Assembly (NCBI RefSeq): GCF_022693705.1
Contig: NZ_CP094288.1
Location: forward strand, 1,692,526-1,756,525
DNA length: 64,000 bases
Reading direction: 5' to 3'
Origin: Infirmifilum sp. NZ
GTDB taxonomy: Archaea > Thermoproteota > Thermoprotei > Thermofilales > Thermofilaceae
A program made the translations under genes and the position numbers. Below the pieces are notes generated by a model, which was given only the letters and a program-made list of their open reading frames with translations, was not told where the DNA came from and did no database searches. Positions within the stretch are counted from its first letter, which is position 1, and each line of letters opens with the position of its first letter. Positions 43,140-51,258 of this stretch are shown one piece after another.

Positions 43140-43637
43140 TTAAGGTTTAAGTTTCTCGAGTTTTTTGGAAAGGGCCTCAGTCAGCTCCTCAGTGGATACG
43201 AGATTTAGCCCATAGGAGGGAAGCCCATTGTATAGACGAGGATCGACTGTTACGAGGGTCAGGTTGTGCGTCATAGCTGTAGCGGCGACGAGTAGGTCTA
43301 TCTGGTTCAGGAATATTCTTCTTCGGGATAGTTCCCCGTCGAGCAAGGCAGCTTTCACTATAACATCGTTGTCCACACCCAATACATGGTATATTTTAGA
43401 CAAGTTACTTACAACTTTGTTTACGTCCACCCGCTGGTGGAAGTAGACGGATGAAGCATACTCGTATACGCTCAAGATAGAGACATAAACTGTGTATTCT
43501 AGGAGTAGAAACTCTAGGAAAGCCCTATTCTCCTTTGTATGAAGGATGGCAAGCGCTGTTGAGTCGAGCTGAAAGCCCTTCTCTTCTAAGTTGATTGTAG
43601 AGGGCTCCTCTACTCTGTTCTTTGACCTTTGAGACAT
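43140..43637 (-). CDS. vapC: PIN-domain ribonuclease toxin (VapC-like)
   Basis: This 165-residue protein has the PIN acidic set Asp25 (QLDSTALAIL), Glu59 (VYEYASSV), Asp114 (NQIDLLVAATA) and Asp132 (TVDPRLYN). It is longer at the N terminus than common VapC proteins. Codons are AT-rich compared with the window, hinting at acquisition. It follows the antitoxin by seven bases, in the same transcript direction as the GH1 gene. Confidence 0.8.
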   Translation of the reverse strand: MSQRSKNRVEEPSTINLEEKGFQLDSTALAILHTKENRAFLEFLLLEYTVYVSILSVYEYASSVYFHQRVDVNKVVSNLSKIYHVLGVDNDVIVKAALLDGELSRRRIFLNQIDLLVAATAMTHNLTLVTVDPRLYNGLPSYGLNLVSTEELTEALSKKLEKLKP

Positions 43638-43644
43638 CGTTTAT

Positions 43645-43869
43645 TCACTGATTTTCTCTCTTCATGGCTTTCCTATCCAATATATATGAGACGAGATCAG
43701 AAGACTTCTCAGAGGGTTGGATTAAATCCACAATACTTTGATTTAGCTCCTGCTTCTGCCAAACTTCGATCAACTTATCTATTATCTCGTCGTACGATCG
43801 AACTCCAAGCTTCTCTCTAAGCTTCTTGAGTTTCTTCCACGTGATTTCGTCGACAGCTATGGTCTTCAT
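43645..43869 (-). CDS. vapB: VapB-like antitoxin
   Basis: This 74-residue protein starts MKTIAVDEITWKKLKKLREK and continues GVRSYDEIIDKLIEVWQKQE, a VapB/RelB-type dimerising segment plus an acidic-rich tail for toxin binding. Its ATG overlaps the GH1 stop by four bases (ATGA), so it could be translated from the glycosidase mRNA. This links a toxin-antitoxin pair to a catabolic gene. Confidence 0.75.
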   Translation of the reverse strand: MKTIAVDEITWKKLKKLREKLGVRSYDEIIDKLIEVWQKQELNQSIVDLIQPSEKSSDLVSYILDRKAMKRENQ

Positions 43870-45410
43870 TCTGTCTTCACCTTTAAGTCTGATAGAAGGT
43901 ATTTGCTTTTAAGGTCTTCTGGGACCCCATTGTTCTCGACGATCCTCCTGTACAGCGTGGCGCTGAATCTGGGCTTTCTTTCTTTCGTGAGAAGATCTAC
44001 CTCGAACAACCCGAACTTCAATCGGAAGCCGCTCGCCCATTCATAGTTATCTGTTAAAGCCCAGTGCAGATACCCCCTGATATCAACCCCACTTTCGAGA
44101 GCTTTTTCCATGACATAGACATGGTTTACAATGTAGTAAGGCCTCAGGAGGTCTCTATGATCGGCTATCCCGTTCTCCGTAATAAAAATGGGTTTCTTGT
44201 ATTCCCAGCCGATGTTGATCGTATCCAGGAAGCCTTCAGGGTATACCTCCCACCCGAAATCGCTGCAAGGTCTCCCGTCCTTCGAGGCACCGTTCGGCAG
44301 ACATGCGTAGCCATAGCCCTCAACTCCCTCGAAGTTCAAAAGTGGGATTTCTTCAACTTTTTTCTCGCTCTTTTTTATCACGACACGGGTGTAGTAGTTT
44401 ATCCCAAGCCAGTCGAGCTTGTTGCCCAAGTGGGGTAGTTTTTCCAGGCTTTTCCCGTCAAGGTGCACGTCCATCACTCCTCTAACCCAAGCCTCGAGAA
44501 TCAGCTTGTTCCTGAAGTAGTTGTAAGAATCGCAGCTCGACGCGTCGGAGCTGTCTAGCGGGTAAGGTGGTATGATGTTGTGGATAACGCCTATCTCGGC
44601 AGGTTCGCGTGAATCAGGGTAGGCCTTTACCCTGTCGAATCTCTTGATCGCATCATATGCTCTGGCGTGCGCTATTATGTGGTTGTGAAGGGCTCTTGCA
44701 GCGAGACGAGGTGCCCGGATGCCCGGAGGGAAACCAGATGTGCTTGACAGAAATCCGAGCTCTACCATCACCATGGGTTCGTTAAACGTGGACCAGAGGT
44801 CGACGAGGTCACCGAACTTCCAAGCGACGTAAGCCGCAAATTTCGTGAACTCCGTGACGAACATCTCCTCAGCGTAACCCCGTGGTCCTTCCTCGCCGTG
44901 TGTATCCCTAACTACTAGAGGATCATGAAGCCATATCGGAAGTGTGAAGTGGTTCAGGTTTACAATCACCTTGAAACCCCTTTTCCGGAGATCCGCTATA
45001 AGCTCACGGTAGAACGACACGTACCTTTTGGATGCTATTCTGTCGAGATGCCGCAAAGTCTCCTCACTTATTCTCACATCTTTTATGAATCCCAAACCAT
45101 CGCGCTCAACATCCACCTCAACGAGAGAGGTCGGATAGGGAAATATCCTACTCCATTCAACAGTGACACGGTAAACATCAAGGGACAGTGAGCGAGCAAG
45201 CTCGTGGTCCTTCGGGTAGTACTCAGCGTAATCAACGCCGTCCTCCGGCAAATCGCCGCTCACTAACCCCTCAAATATGTTCTTAGGATCTCTTACCCAA
45301 GCCCACCAGTCGGTGTTGGGGTCGATGAACCTTCGAAGGCTATCTCCCATCTCGAACTGAAAAGCAGAGCTGCTCACACCCCAGAATATCCTTCTTTCCA
45401 TGTTGCTCAC
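43866..45410 (-). CDS. GH1 beta-glycosidase (LacS-like)
   Basis: This 514-residue TIM-barrel glycosidase has the acid/base Glu211 in STFNEPM and nucleophile Glu412 in FITENGIAD, plus the GH1 opening FWGVSSSAFQFE and closing HWALTDNYEWASGF. Archaeal members (Sulfolobus LacS) hydrolyse cellobiose, lactose and beta-glucosides in the cytoplasm. Divergent from an Opp-type importer and near a GH5 glucanase, it probably finishes oligosaccharides. Start GTG 45410 or ATG 45401, both near the GGTTTATAAG box. Confidence 0.92.
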   Translation of the reverse strand: MSNMERRIFWGVSSSAFQFEMGDSLRRFIDPNTDWWAWVRDPKNIFEGLVSGDLPEDGVDYAEYYPKDHELARSLSLDVYRVTVEWSRIFPYPTSLVEVDVERDGLGFIKDVRISEETLRHLDRIASKRYVSFYRELIADLRKRGFKVIVNLNHFTLPIWLHDPLVVRDTHGEEGPRGYAEEMFVTEFTKFAAYVAWKFGDLVDLWSTFNEPMVMVELGFLSSTSGFPPGIRAPRLAARALHNHIIAHARAYDAIKRFDRVKAYPDSREPAEIGVIHNIIPPYPLDSSDASSCDSYNYFRNKLILEAWVRGVMDVHLDGKSLEKLPHLGNKLDWLGINYYTRVVIKKSEKKVEEIPLLNFEGVEGYGYACLPNGASKDGRPCSDFGWEVYPEGFLDTINIGWEYKKPIFITENGIADHRDLLRPYYIVNHVYVMEKALESGVDIRGYLHWALTDNYEWASGFRLKFGLFEVDLLTKERKPRFSATLYRRIVENNGVPEDLKSKYLLSDLKVKTE

Positions 45411-45426
45411 TGTGATGTTTCCAAAG

Positions 45427-45440
45427 TTTCTTATAAACCT
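45427..45440 (-). promoter_or_regulatory. TATA box of the GH1 gene
   Basis: On the minus strand AGGTTTATAAGAAA is centred about 24 bases before GTG 45410. It faces the importer promoter 80 bases away, so both may be co-regulated from this 133-base gap. Confidence 0.55.
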
Positions 45441-45510
45441 TTTCTCAACTTATAAAGATGCCGAAAAATGCAACATGTAATGTTTTTCTAAATTATAACT
45501 TGAAGAAAAA

Positions 45511-45518
45511 TTTATAAG
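45511..45518 (+). promoter_or_regulatory. TATA box of the Opp-type importer operon
   Basis: TTTATAAG is centred 29 bases before ATG 45544, giving a leaderless mRNA for the solute-binding protein. Confidence 0.6.
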
Positions 45519-45543
45519 ACTGCAAGTTACTTATCATCACGCC

Positions 45544-47439
45544 ATGGCAGAAAAAACTTCGAAGAAAAACTTAAGAAGGACAATAACCGCACTGCTTTCG
45601 ACCTCCCTGCTCCTGCTAGCCCTGTTCTCCGCGCTAGTTTACAGTCAGCCTCTGCCGCGCAACGAGACGATATACGTGGGAGGTGGCCTGTGGTCTCCGC
45701 CAAACAACTTCAATCCACTCATCCCCTGGACTGCTGTTACCGGAACCAATGGTCTGATATACGAGACGCTTTTCGCCTACCACCCGTTCAAGGACCAGCT
45801 TATCCCATGGCTGGCCGAGAGCGGCACCTGGGTTGACTCCAAAACATTTGAGGTGAAGTTGAGAGACGCCACGTGGCAGGACGGGCAGCCCTTAACGAGT
45901 GAAGACGTTAAATTTACTTTCGAGCTTGCCAAGCAGGTTACGGACATATGGTACTCTGGCATCTGGCAGTGGCTAGATCACATCGAGACCCCTGACGCGA
46001 AGACCGTCAGGTTCGTGTTCTCTCAACCCCACTACCCAGAGTGGGCGTACGACCTCTACACAATTCCAATAATTCCGAAGCACATATGGCAGAGTATTGA
46101 CAAGCCGCTAGAACAGGCGAACCTGAACCCTGTCGGCTCAGGCATGTATAAGCTCAAGTCGACTACAGAAAACCAGTTTGTTCTAGAAAGAAACGAGAAC
46201 TGGTGGGGAATCAAATACTTCGGGAAACCAGGACCCAAGTACATCGTCTATCTGATGGTGCCCAGCAACAACGTCGCTCTCGCTATGCTTGCTAGGGGAG
46301 AGCTAGACTGGAGCAACTACTTCCTCGCAGGGATAGGCGACCTCGTCAAGACCTACCCTCACATCATCACGTTCTACGGTAAGAAAGCCGGGCACCTCCC
46401 TGCAAACGTAGCATTCCTCTTCATAAACAATCAAAAGGCTCCGCTCAACGACCCCAACTTCAGGAAGGCCATAGCTTTTGCCATCGATGTTGACTCTATA
46501 GTTTCGAGAGTGTTCGAAGGAAGCGTGAACAAATCTAACTCCGTCGGCTATCTACCCATCCCTGCCTGGCAGAAATACGAGGCAGTGGATCTAGAACAAA
46601 AGCTGGGATTCACGTACAATCCTGATAAAGCGAAAGCTATTCTCGCCCAAGCAGGCTATAAGGACATAGACGGTGACGGCTTTGTCGAGACTCCCGACGG
46701 CAAGAAGATTCAGCTGACAATAATCGTACCCTACGGGTGGACTGACTGGATGGAGGCAGCTAGGATCATAGCGGACAGTTTGAAGGCCGTCGGCATATAC
46801 TGTGAAGCCAAGTTCCCTGACTACTCGAAGTACTACGACGACCTCACCAAGGGTTACTTCGACCTAGCGATAAACAACTTTAACAGCTTCGCCTCACCAG
46901 CACCATGGACGCTTTACAACTGGCTCTTCTACGCCCAAACCCCGCCAATCGGTCAGAACAGCTGGAGCGGTAACTTCGGGAGATACAACAACCCGGAGAT
47001 TACAGACCTGCTCAACAAGATCCTGACAACTCCGCTCACAGACGAGGCCACGCTTAAGCAGTACTACAGGAGAATTCAGGAGATATTCCTGACAGACCTG
47101 CCCTACATCCCTCTATGGTATAACGGTTACTGGTTCGCAGCCAGCACGATGTACTGGACCGGATGGCCAAGCCCCGATAACTTCTACGGTGTACCTGTTA
47201 CATGGAACGGGAACTGGCAACACGGAGGGCTGATGACACTGCTAAACCTGAAGCCTGCACAGCAGGCAGCGGCGCCACCGCAACAAGCTCAGCCAGCTCC
47301 GAGCGCACCCACTGCCCCCGCCGTTGACTATACACCCTACATTGTAGCGGCCGTTCTGGTCATTGTGATTATAGTCGCCGTCTACTTCTACCTCAGAGCA
47401 TCCAAGAAAAAGGCACCTTCAGAGGAGAAGAAGCAATAA
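45544..47439 (+). CDS. Family 5 oligosaccharide/oligopeptide-binding protein
   Basis: This 631-residue binding protein has an N-terminal signal helix (ITALLSTSLLLLALFSALVY) and a family-5 (OppA/DppA) fold beginning IYVGGGLWSPPNNFNPLIPW. A Pro/Ala/Gln-rich stalk and a C-terminal helix (YIVAAVLVIVIIVAVYFYL) then fix it to the outer membrane face, as in archaeal sugar binders such as cellobiose-binding CbtA relatives. It probably binds cello-oligosaccharides given its neighbours. A strong T-rich tract follows the stop. Confidence 0.85.
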   Translation: MAEKTSKKNLRRTITALLSTSLLLLALFSALVYSQPLPRNETIYVGGGLWSPPNNFNPLIPWTAVTGTNGLIYETLFAYHPFKDQLIPWLAESGTWVDSKTFEVKLRDATWQDGQPLTSEDVKFTFELAKQVTDIWYSGIWQWLDHIETPDAKTVRFVFSQPHYPEWAYDLYTIPIIPKHIWQSIDKPLEQANLNPVGSGMYKLKSTTENQFVLERNENWWGIKYFGKPGPKYIVYLMVPSNNVALAMLARGELDWSNYFLAGIGDLVKTYPHIITFYGKKAGHLPANVAFLFINNQKAPLNDPNFRKAIAFAIDVDSIVSRVFEGSVNKSNSVGYLPIPAWQKYEAVDLEQKLGFTYNPDKAKAILAQAGYKDIDGDGFVETPDGKKIQLTIIVPYGWTDWMEAARIIADSLKAVGIYCEAKFPDYSKYYDDLTKGYFDLAINNFNSFASPAPWTLYNWLFYAQTPPIGQNSWSGNFGRYNNPEITDLLNKILTTPLTDEATLKQYYRRIQEIFLTDLPYIPLWYNGYWFAASTMYWTGWPSPDNFYGVPVTWNGNWQHGGLMTLLNLKPAQQAAAPPQQAQPAPSAPTAPAVDYTPYIVAAVLVIVIIVAVYFYLRASKKKAPSEEKKQ

Positions 47440-47462
47440 AAATAAATAAAAATATTTTTTCT
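47440..47462 (+). terminator. AT-rich tract with T6 after the binding-protein gene
   Basis: AATAAATAAAAATATTTTTT runs up to the permease start. It may terminate most transcripts, leaving the permeases at lower dose. This is inference from the T-run. Confidence 0.4.
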
Positions 47463-47463
47463 G

Positions 47464-48471
47464 ATGGTGGATAAATTGCCTGGCATAAGAAAGTACCTTT
47501 TAAGTAAAGTAACCATCTACGCGGTGACGTTTTTCGTAGCGGTGACGCTGGACTGGGCTATTCCGCGATTCATGCCGGGAGACCCCATCGCTATACTCAT
47601 TTCTAGGATGTCGACTCTCCCTCAATCCGCTCAGGTTCTGTACAGCTACTTCTACCACGCTTTCGGGCTTAACGAGCCTCTCTGGAAGCAGTACCTAAAC
47701 TTCTGGGCAGCTCTCTTGCAGGGAGACCTCGGCGTGAGCATCTACCTTTACCCTAGGAGAGTAGCCGACATCATTTTTTCGGCATTGCCCTACGACATCA
47801 TCCTGCTCTACCCCGCTGTGATTTCAAGCTGGATCGTTGGGAATCTCCTCGGCGCGCTCGCGGCTCGTAGCCGGTTCTTAGATAGCGTCACTCTACCAGT
47901 CTTCTACTTCCTGAACGCCTCGCCGTACTTTTGGCTTGCAATCGTTCTGCAGTGGAATTTCACAGTAACGCTGCCGGTTTTCCCTCCCAGCGGGGCCTAC
48001 ACGCCAGGACATATACCCTCGCTTACCTTAGACTTTGTTGTAGACTTCCTTTACCACTACATACTTCCTTTCCTCTCGATCTTCCTAGTTAGCTTGGGTG
48101 GTTGGGCGATAGGCATGAGAAACATGATAATATACGAGATCGAGAGCGACTACATACGATACCTCGAATCGCTCGGTGTGCCGCGGAGCCTGCAGCTTAA
48201 CTACGCGTTCAAAAACTCGATTCTACCTCAGATAACTGGTCTAGCTCTCCAGATGGGCACAGTGGTAACGGGCGCCATAACCACCGAGGTCGTATTCAGC
48301 TACCCGGGACTGGGGTACATTCTGATGCAGGGGATTCTGAACGAGGATTACTTCCTGATACAGGGATGCTTCCTCTTCATCGTCCTGCTCGTACTTGCAT
48401 CAAACTTCGTGATAGACCTGCTCTACGCCGTAATAGACCCACGGATACGCGTTGCAACGGTGGGTGAGTAG
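47464..48471 (+). CDS. Opp/Dpp-type ABC permease (OppB-like)
   Basis: This 335-residue permease has six helices, with the OppB N-terminal FFVAVTLDWAIPRFMPGDPI and the EAA-like loop SDYIRYLESLGVPRSLQLNY, closing with NSILPQITGLALQMG. It forms one half of the pore. It begins ATG 47464 just after the T-rich tract. Its stop is two bases before the next permease start. Confidence 0.9.
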   Translation: MVDKLPGIRKYLLSKVTIYAVTFFVAVTLDWAIPRFMPGDPIAILISRMSTLPQSAQVLYSYFYHAFGLNEPLWKQYLNFWAALLQGDLGVSIYLYPRRVADIIFSALPYDIILLYPAVISSWIVGNLLGALAARSRFLDSVTLPVFYFLNASPYFWLAIVLQWNFTVTLPVFPPSGAYTPGHIPSLTLDFVVDFLYHYILPFLSIFLVSLGGWAIGMRNMIIYEIESDYIRYLESLGVPRSLQLNYAFKNSILPQITGLALQMGTVVTGAITTEVVFSYPGLGYILMQGILNEDYFLIQGCFLFIVLLVLASNFVIDLLYAVIDPRIRVATVGE

Positions 48472-48472
48472 A

Positions 48473-49330
48473 GTGTCTAGACGGTGGACGGGGCTTCTAG
48501 GGGAGTTGAAAAGGGCTTTCCGAAACCTAAAGTTCCTCGTAGGCTTCGCACTTCTAATTCTGTTCGTAATAATTGCTGCATTCGGCCCCCTTGCAGCGAA
48601 GTACGGTCCGCTTGAGTACACCGGTGTTAGGAGCGCACCGCCCGACCAGCATCCGCCCCTAGGAACCAACCGGTTCGGGTACGACGTGTACTCGCAACTA
48701 GTTTACGGCCTGCAGTCCTCGTTGCTCGTCGGCCTAATCGGGGGAAGTCTTGCAACAGTGTTAGGTCTACTCATAGGCTTCGCTTCTGGGTATCTGGGAG
48801 GGAAGGTAGACGAGTTTCTCATGGCGGTGACGAACGTGCTTCTCGTCCTACCAACAATGGCTCTCCTGATAATTATCGCGGCCTACCTTCCTTACAGGGG
48901 CATCACGATCGAGAGCCTAATCATCGGCTTTACCTCTTGGCCCTGGACAGCCCGCGCAGTTCGCGCGCAAACTCTTTCTCTAAAAACACGGGAATTCGTT
49001 CTAACAGCTAAAATGAGCGGGGAGGGCTCGCTAGGGATAGTCTTCAACGAGATAGCCCCCAACATGGCGTCCTACATTTTCATGGTTTTCATACTTCAGT
49101 TTGGAGGAGCAATCCTCTATGCTGTGGGGCTGGATTTCTTAGGTCTGGGCCCAACCGCAGGCATTTCCCTTGGTCTGATGCTGCAGCAGGCAACACTATG
49201 GAATGCTGTGCAGCTAGGTCAGTGGTGGTGGGCGATTCCTCCCGGGTTGATTATAGCGTTGCTTCTGGTGTCGCTCTTCCTCATAAACACTGGCCTAGAC
49301 GAGGTGTTCAACCCCCGTCTAAGGAGGTGA
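48473..49330 (+). CDS. Opp/Dpp-type ABC permease (OppC-like)
   Basis: This 285-residue permease carries the OppC features PPDQHPPLGTNRFGYDVYSQ, GFASGYLGGKVDEFLMAVTN, and the coupling loop LKTREFVLTAKMSGEGSLGI. I prefer GTG 48473, which has GGTG about six bases upstream and lies right after the OppB stop. GTG 48464 and TTG 48452 are possible earlier starts. The stop is part of the strong SD of the next gene. Confidence 0.88.
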   Translation: MSRRWTGLLGELKRAFRNLKFLVGFALLILFVIIAAFGPLAAKYGPLEYTGVRSAPPDQHPPLGTNRFGYDVYSQLVYGLQSSLLVGLIGGSLATVLGLLIGFASGYLGGKVDEFLMAVTNVLLVLPTMALLIIIAAYLPYRGITIESLIIGFTSWPWTARAVRAQTLSLKTREFVLTAKMSGEGSLGIVFNEIAPNMASYIFMVFILQFGGAILYAVGLDFLGLGPTAGISLGLMLQQATLWNAVQLGQWWWAIPPGLIIALLLVSLFLINTGLDEVFNPRLRR

Positions 49331-49331
49331 T
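49321..49331 (+). promoter_or_regulatory. Strong Shine-Dalgarno at the OppC stop
   Basis: AAGGAGGTGAT pairs almost fully with the archaeal 16S rRNA 3' end and overlaps the OppC stop TGA. It sits about four bases before GTG 49336, fixing this start and coupling translation. Confidence 0.85.
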
Positions 49332-49335
49332 TTGC

Positions 49336-50307
49336 GTGAGTCTGCTTAACGTCGAAAACCTGAGAGTCTACTACGAGACCGACAGAGGATATGTTAAGGC
49401 AGTGGACAACGTTTCCTTTGAGGTCCGCGAAGGCGAGGTCTTCGGCATAGCCGGAGAAAGCGGATGCGGTAAAAGCACGCTTGTCCAGTCCCTAGTGCTG
49501 TTGAAGCCACCGCTTAAACACATCTCTGGGGACGCCTTGCTTAATGGCCTCAGCCTGTTCAAGTCCGATATAAAAACCCTTGAGAAGATAAGGATGAAGG
49601 AAATTTCAATTATTCCGCAGTACGCCCTCAATGCGCTGAACCCTACCCGCAAGGTTAGGGACATTGTCGTGGACATTATTAGGAGCAAAGGGTACCCGTT
49701 ATCCGAGAGGGAGGTTGAGGAGCTACTGGAGCAGAGGCTCTCCATGGTTATGCTGAGCAAGCGGGTGAAAGACATGTACCCGATCGAGCTCTCCGGAGGG
49801 ATGAGGCAGAGGGTGAGCCTTGTTATTTCGACCCTCCTCAACCCCAAGCTCTTGATCGCCGACGAGATAACCTCTGCTTTAGACGTTTCAACCCAGAGGA
49901 GAATCCTCGAGCTACTACAAGACTTCATGAAGACGGGAATCGTGAAGTCGCTGATCTTCGTCACTCACGACCTCGCGTCCCTGTACCAGATCGCTGACAG
50001 AATCATGATAATGTACGCGGGGAAGGTTGTCGAACTGGGACCCATTGACGAGATCATAAACAACCCCGCTCACCCCTACACCCGCGCGCTTATCTCCTCA
50101 GTACCCAAGCTCGGCGCCTCGTATAAGACTGGGAGGCTGAGCGGGCTCAAAGGGCACCCGCCCAGCCTACTCAACCCGCCTACTGGTTGCCGCTTTCACC
50201 CCAGATGCCCCTACGCGGCTAGAAGGTGCGTGAATGAGGAACCCCCCATGGTGAAGGTGGGAGAGGAGCATTACGTGTCCTGCTGGCTGTACGCGGGTGG
50301 TGTATAG
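49336..50307 (+). CDS. Opp/Dpp-type ABC ATPase (OppD-like)
   Basis: This 323-residue ATPase has Walker A GESGCGKST, signature LSGGMRQRVSLVISTLL, Walker B LLIADEITSALD, switch His in VTHDLASL, and the C-terminal OppD/F cysteine segment RFHPRCPYAARRC, which often holds an iron-sulfur or zinc site. The GTG start is fixed by a near-perfect SD; the long open frame upstream is only overlap with OppC. Confidence 0.92.
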   Translation: MSLLNVENLRVYYETDRGYVKAVDNVSFEVREGEVFGIAGESGCGKSTLVQSLVLLKPPLKHISGDALLNGLSLFKSDIKTLEKIRMKEISIIPQYALNALNPTRKVRDIVVDIIRSKGYPLSEREVEELLEQRLSMVMLSKRVKDMYPIELSGGMRQRVSLVISTLLNPKLLIADEITSALDVSTQRRILELLQDFMKTGIVKSLIFVTHDLASLYQIADRIMIMYAGKVVELGPIDEIINNPAHPYTRALISSVPKLGASYKTGRLSGLKGHPPSLLNPPTGCRFHPRCPYAARRCVNEEPPMVKVGEEHYVSCWLYAGGV

Positions 50308-51257
50308 TGAGCGAGAGAATCGTGGAATTGGTTAATGTCAGCAAGGTTTTCAGGCTGGGTTTCCTGGGAAGGACGACCATTCCAGCCGTTACAGGTCTAA
50401 CGATGTGGGTCAACAAGAGAGAAATCTACTCACTGGTTGGGGAGAGTGGTAGCGGCAAGACGACTGTCGCCAAGATGATACTCGGCTTTTACAAGCCCAC
50501 TGAGGGCAAGGTGCTTATTGACGGTGTTGACGTGAACTCGCTCAAGGATAGTAAGTGGCTTTACCGTAAGGTTCAAGGCGTTTTCCAGGACCCCTACGCG
50601 AGCTTCAATCCCGTTCGACCCGTGGACAGGATACTACGTGTAACCGCGGGATTCTTCCACAGTAATAGGAGCGAGGCGGACCGGTTGACGCTTATCCGGC
50701 AGACGCTAGAGCGGGTAGGCCTTTCACCGAGCGATGTTCTCGGCAAGTACCCCCACCAGTTAAGCGGCGGACAGTTGCAGAGGGTTGCCATTGCTCGTGC
50801 GCTATTAGCTGAACCAGAACTAATAGTCGCTGATGAACCGGTATCAATGCTCGACGCCTCAACTAGGATTGACGTCCTGAACATCTTCCTAGATCTCAAG
50901 GATGAGGGCATCTCAGTTCTCCTTATCGGCCACGATATTTCGCTCGCCAACTACGTCAGCGACAGGGTTGGCGTCATGTACCGAGGTGTTCTAGTTGAGG
51001 AGGGAGAGGCTACTCAAGTGTTCAACAATCCACTGCACCCATATACGCAGATGCTTGTCTCCTCTGTCCCAAGGATAGACAAAAAGTGGGAAAAGGCCTC
51101 AGCCTTCATCCCGGAGAAGAGCGAGGAGGAAGTCTACGCGCTAAAGGGTTGCAAGTTCGCCCTCAGGTGTCCCTTCGCCACCGAGAGGTGCAAAACCGAG
51201 CAGCCCAAGCTGATTGAGGTTGACGGTAGGAGAGTCGCCTGCTGGAGGCTTGAGTAG
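50307..51257 (+). CDS. Opp/Dpp-type ABC ATPase (OppF-like)
   Basis: This 316-residue ATPase has Walker A GESGSGKTT, signature LSGGQLQRVAIARALL, Walker B LIVADEPVSMLD, switch His in IGHDISLAN, and C-terminal Cys residues CKFALRCPFATERC. It starts with GTG that overlaps the previous stop by one base. OppD and OppF form a heterodimer that powers the two permeases. The next gene (GH5) begins one base after this stop, so enzyme and importer share a transcript. Confidence 0.92.
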   Translation: MSERIVELVNVSKVFRLGFLGRTTIPAVTGLTMWVNKREIYSLVGESGSGKTTVAKMILGFYKPTEGKVLIDGVDVNSLKDSKWLYRKVQGVFQDPYASFNPVRPVDRILRVTAGFFHSNRSEADRLTLIRQTLERVGLSPSDVLGKYPHQLSGGQLQRVAIARALLAEPELIVADEPVSMLDASTRIDVLNIFLDLKDEGISVLLIGHDISLANYVSDRVGVMYRGVLVEEGEATQVFNNPLHPYTQMLVSSVPRIDKKWEKASAFIPEKSEEEVYALKGCKFALRCPFATERCKTEQPKLIEVDGRRVACWRLE

Positions 51258-51258
51258 A

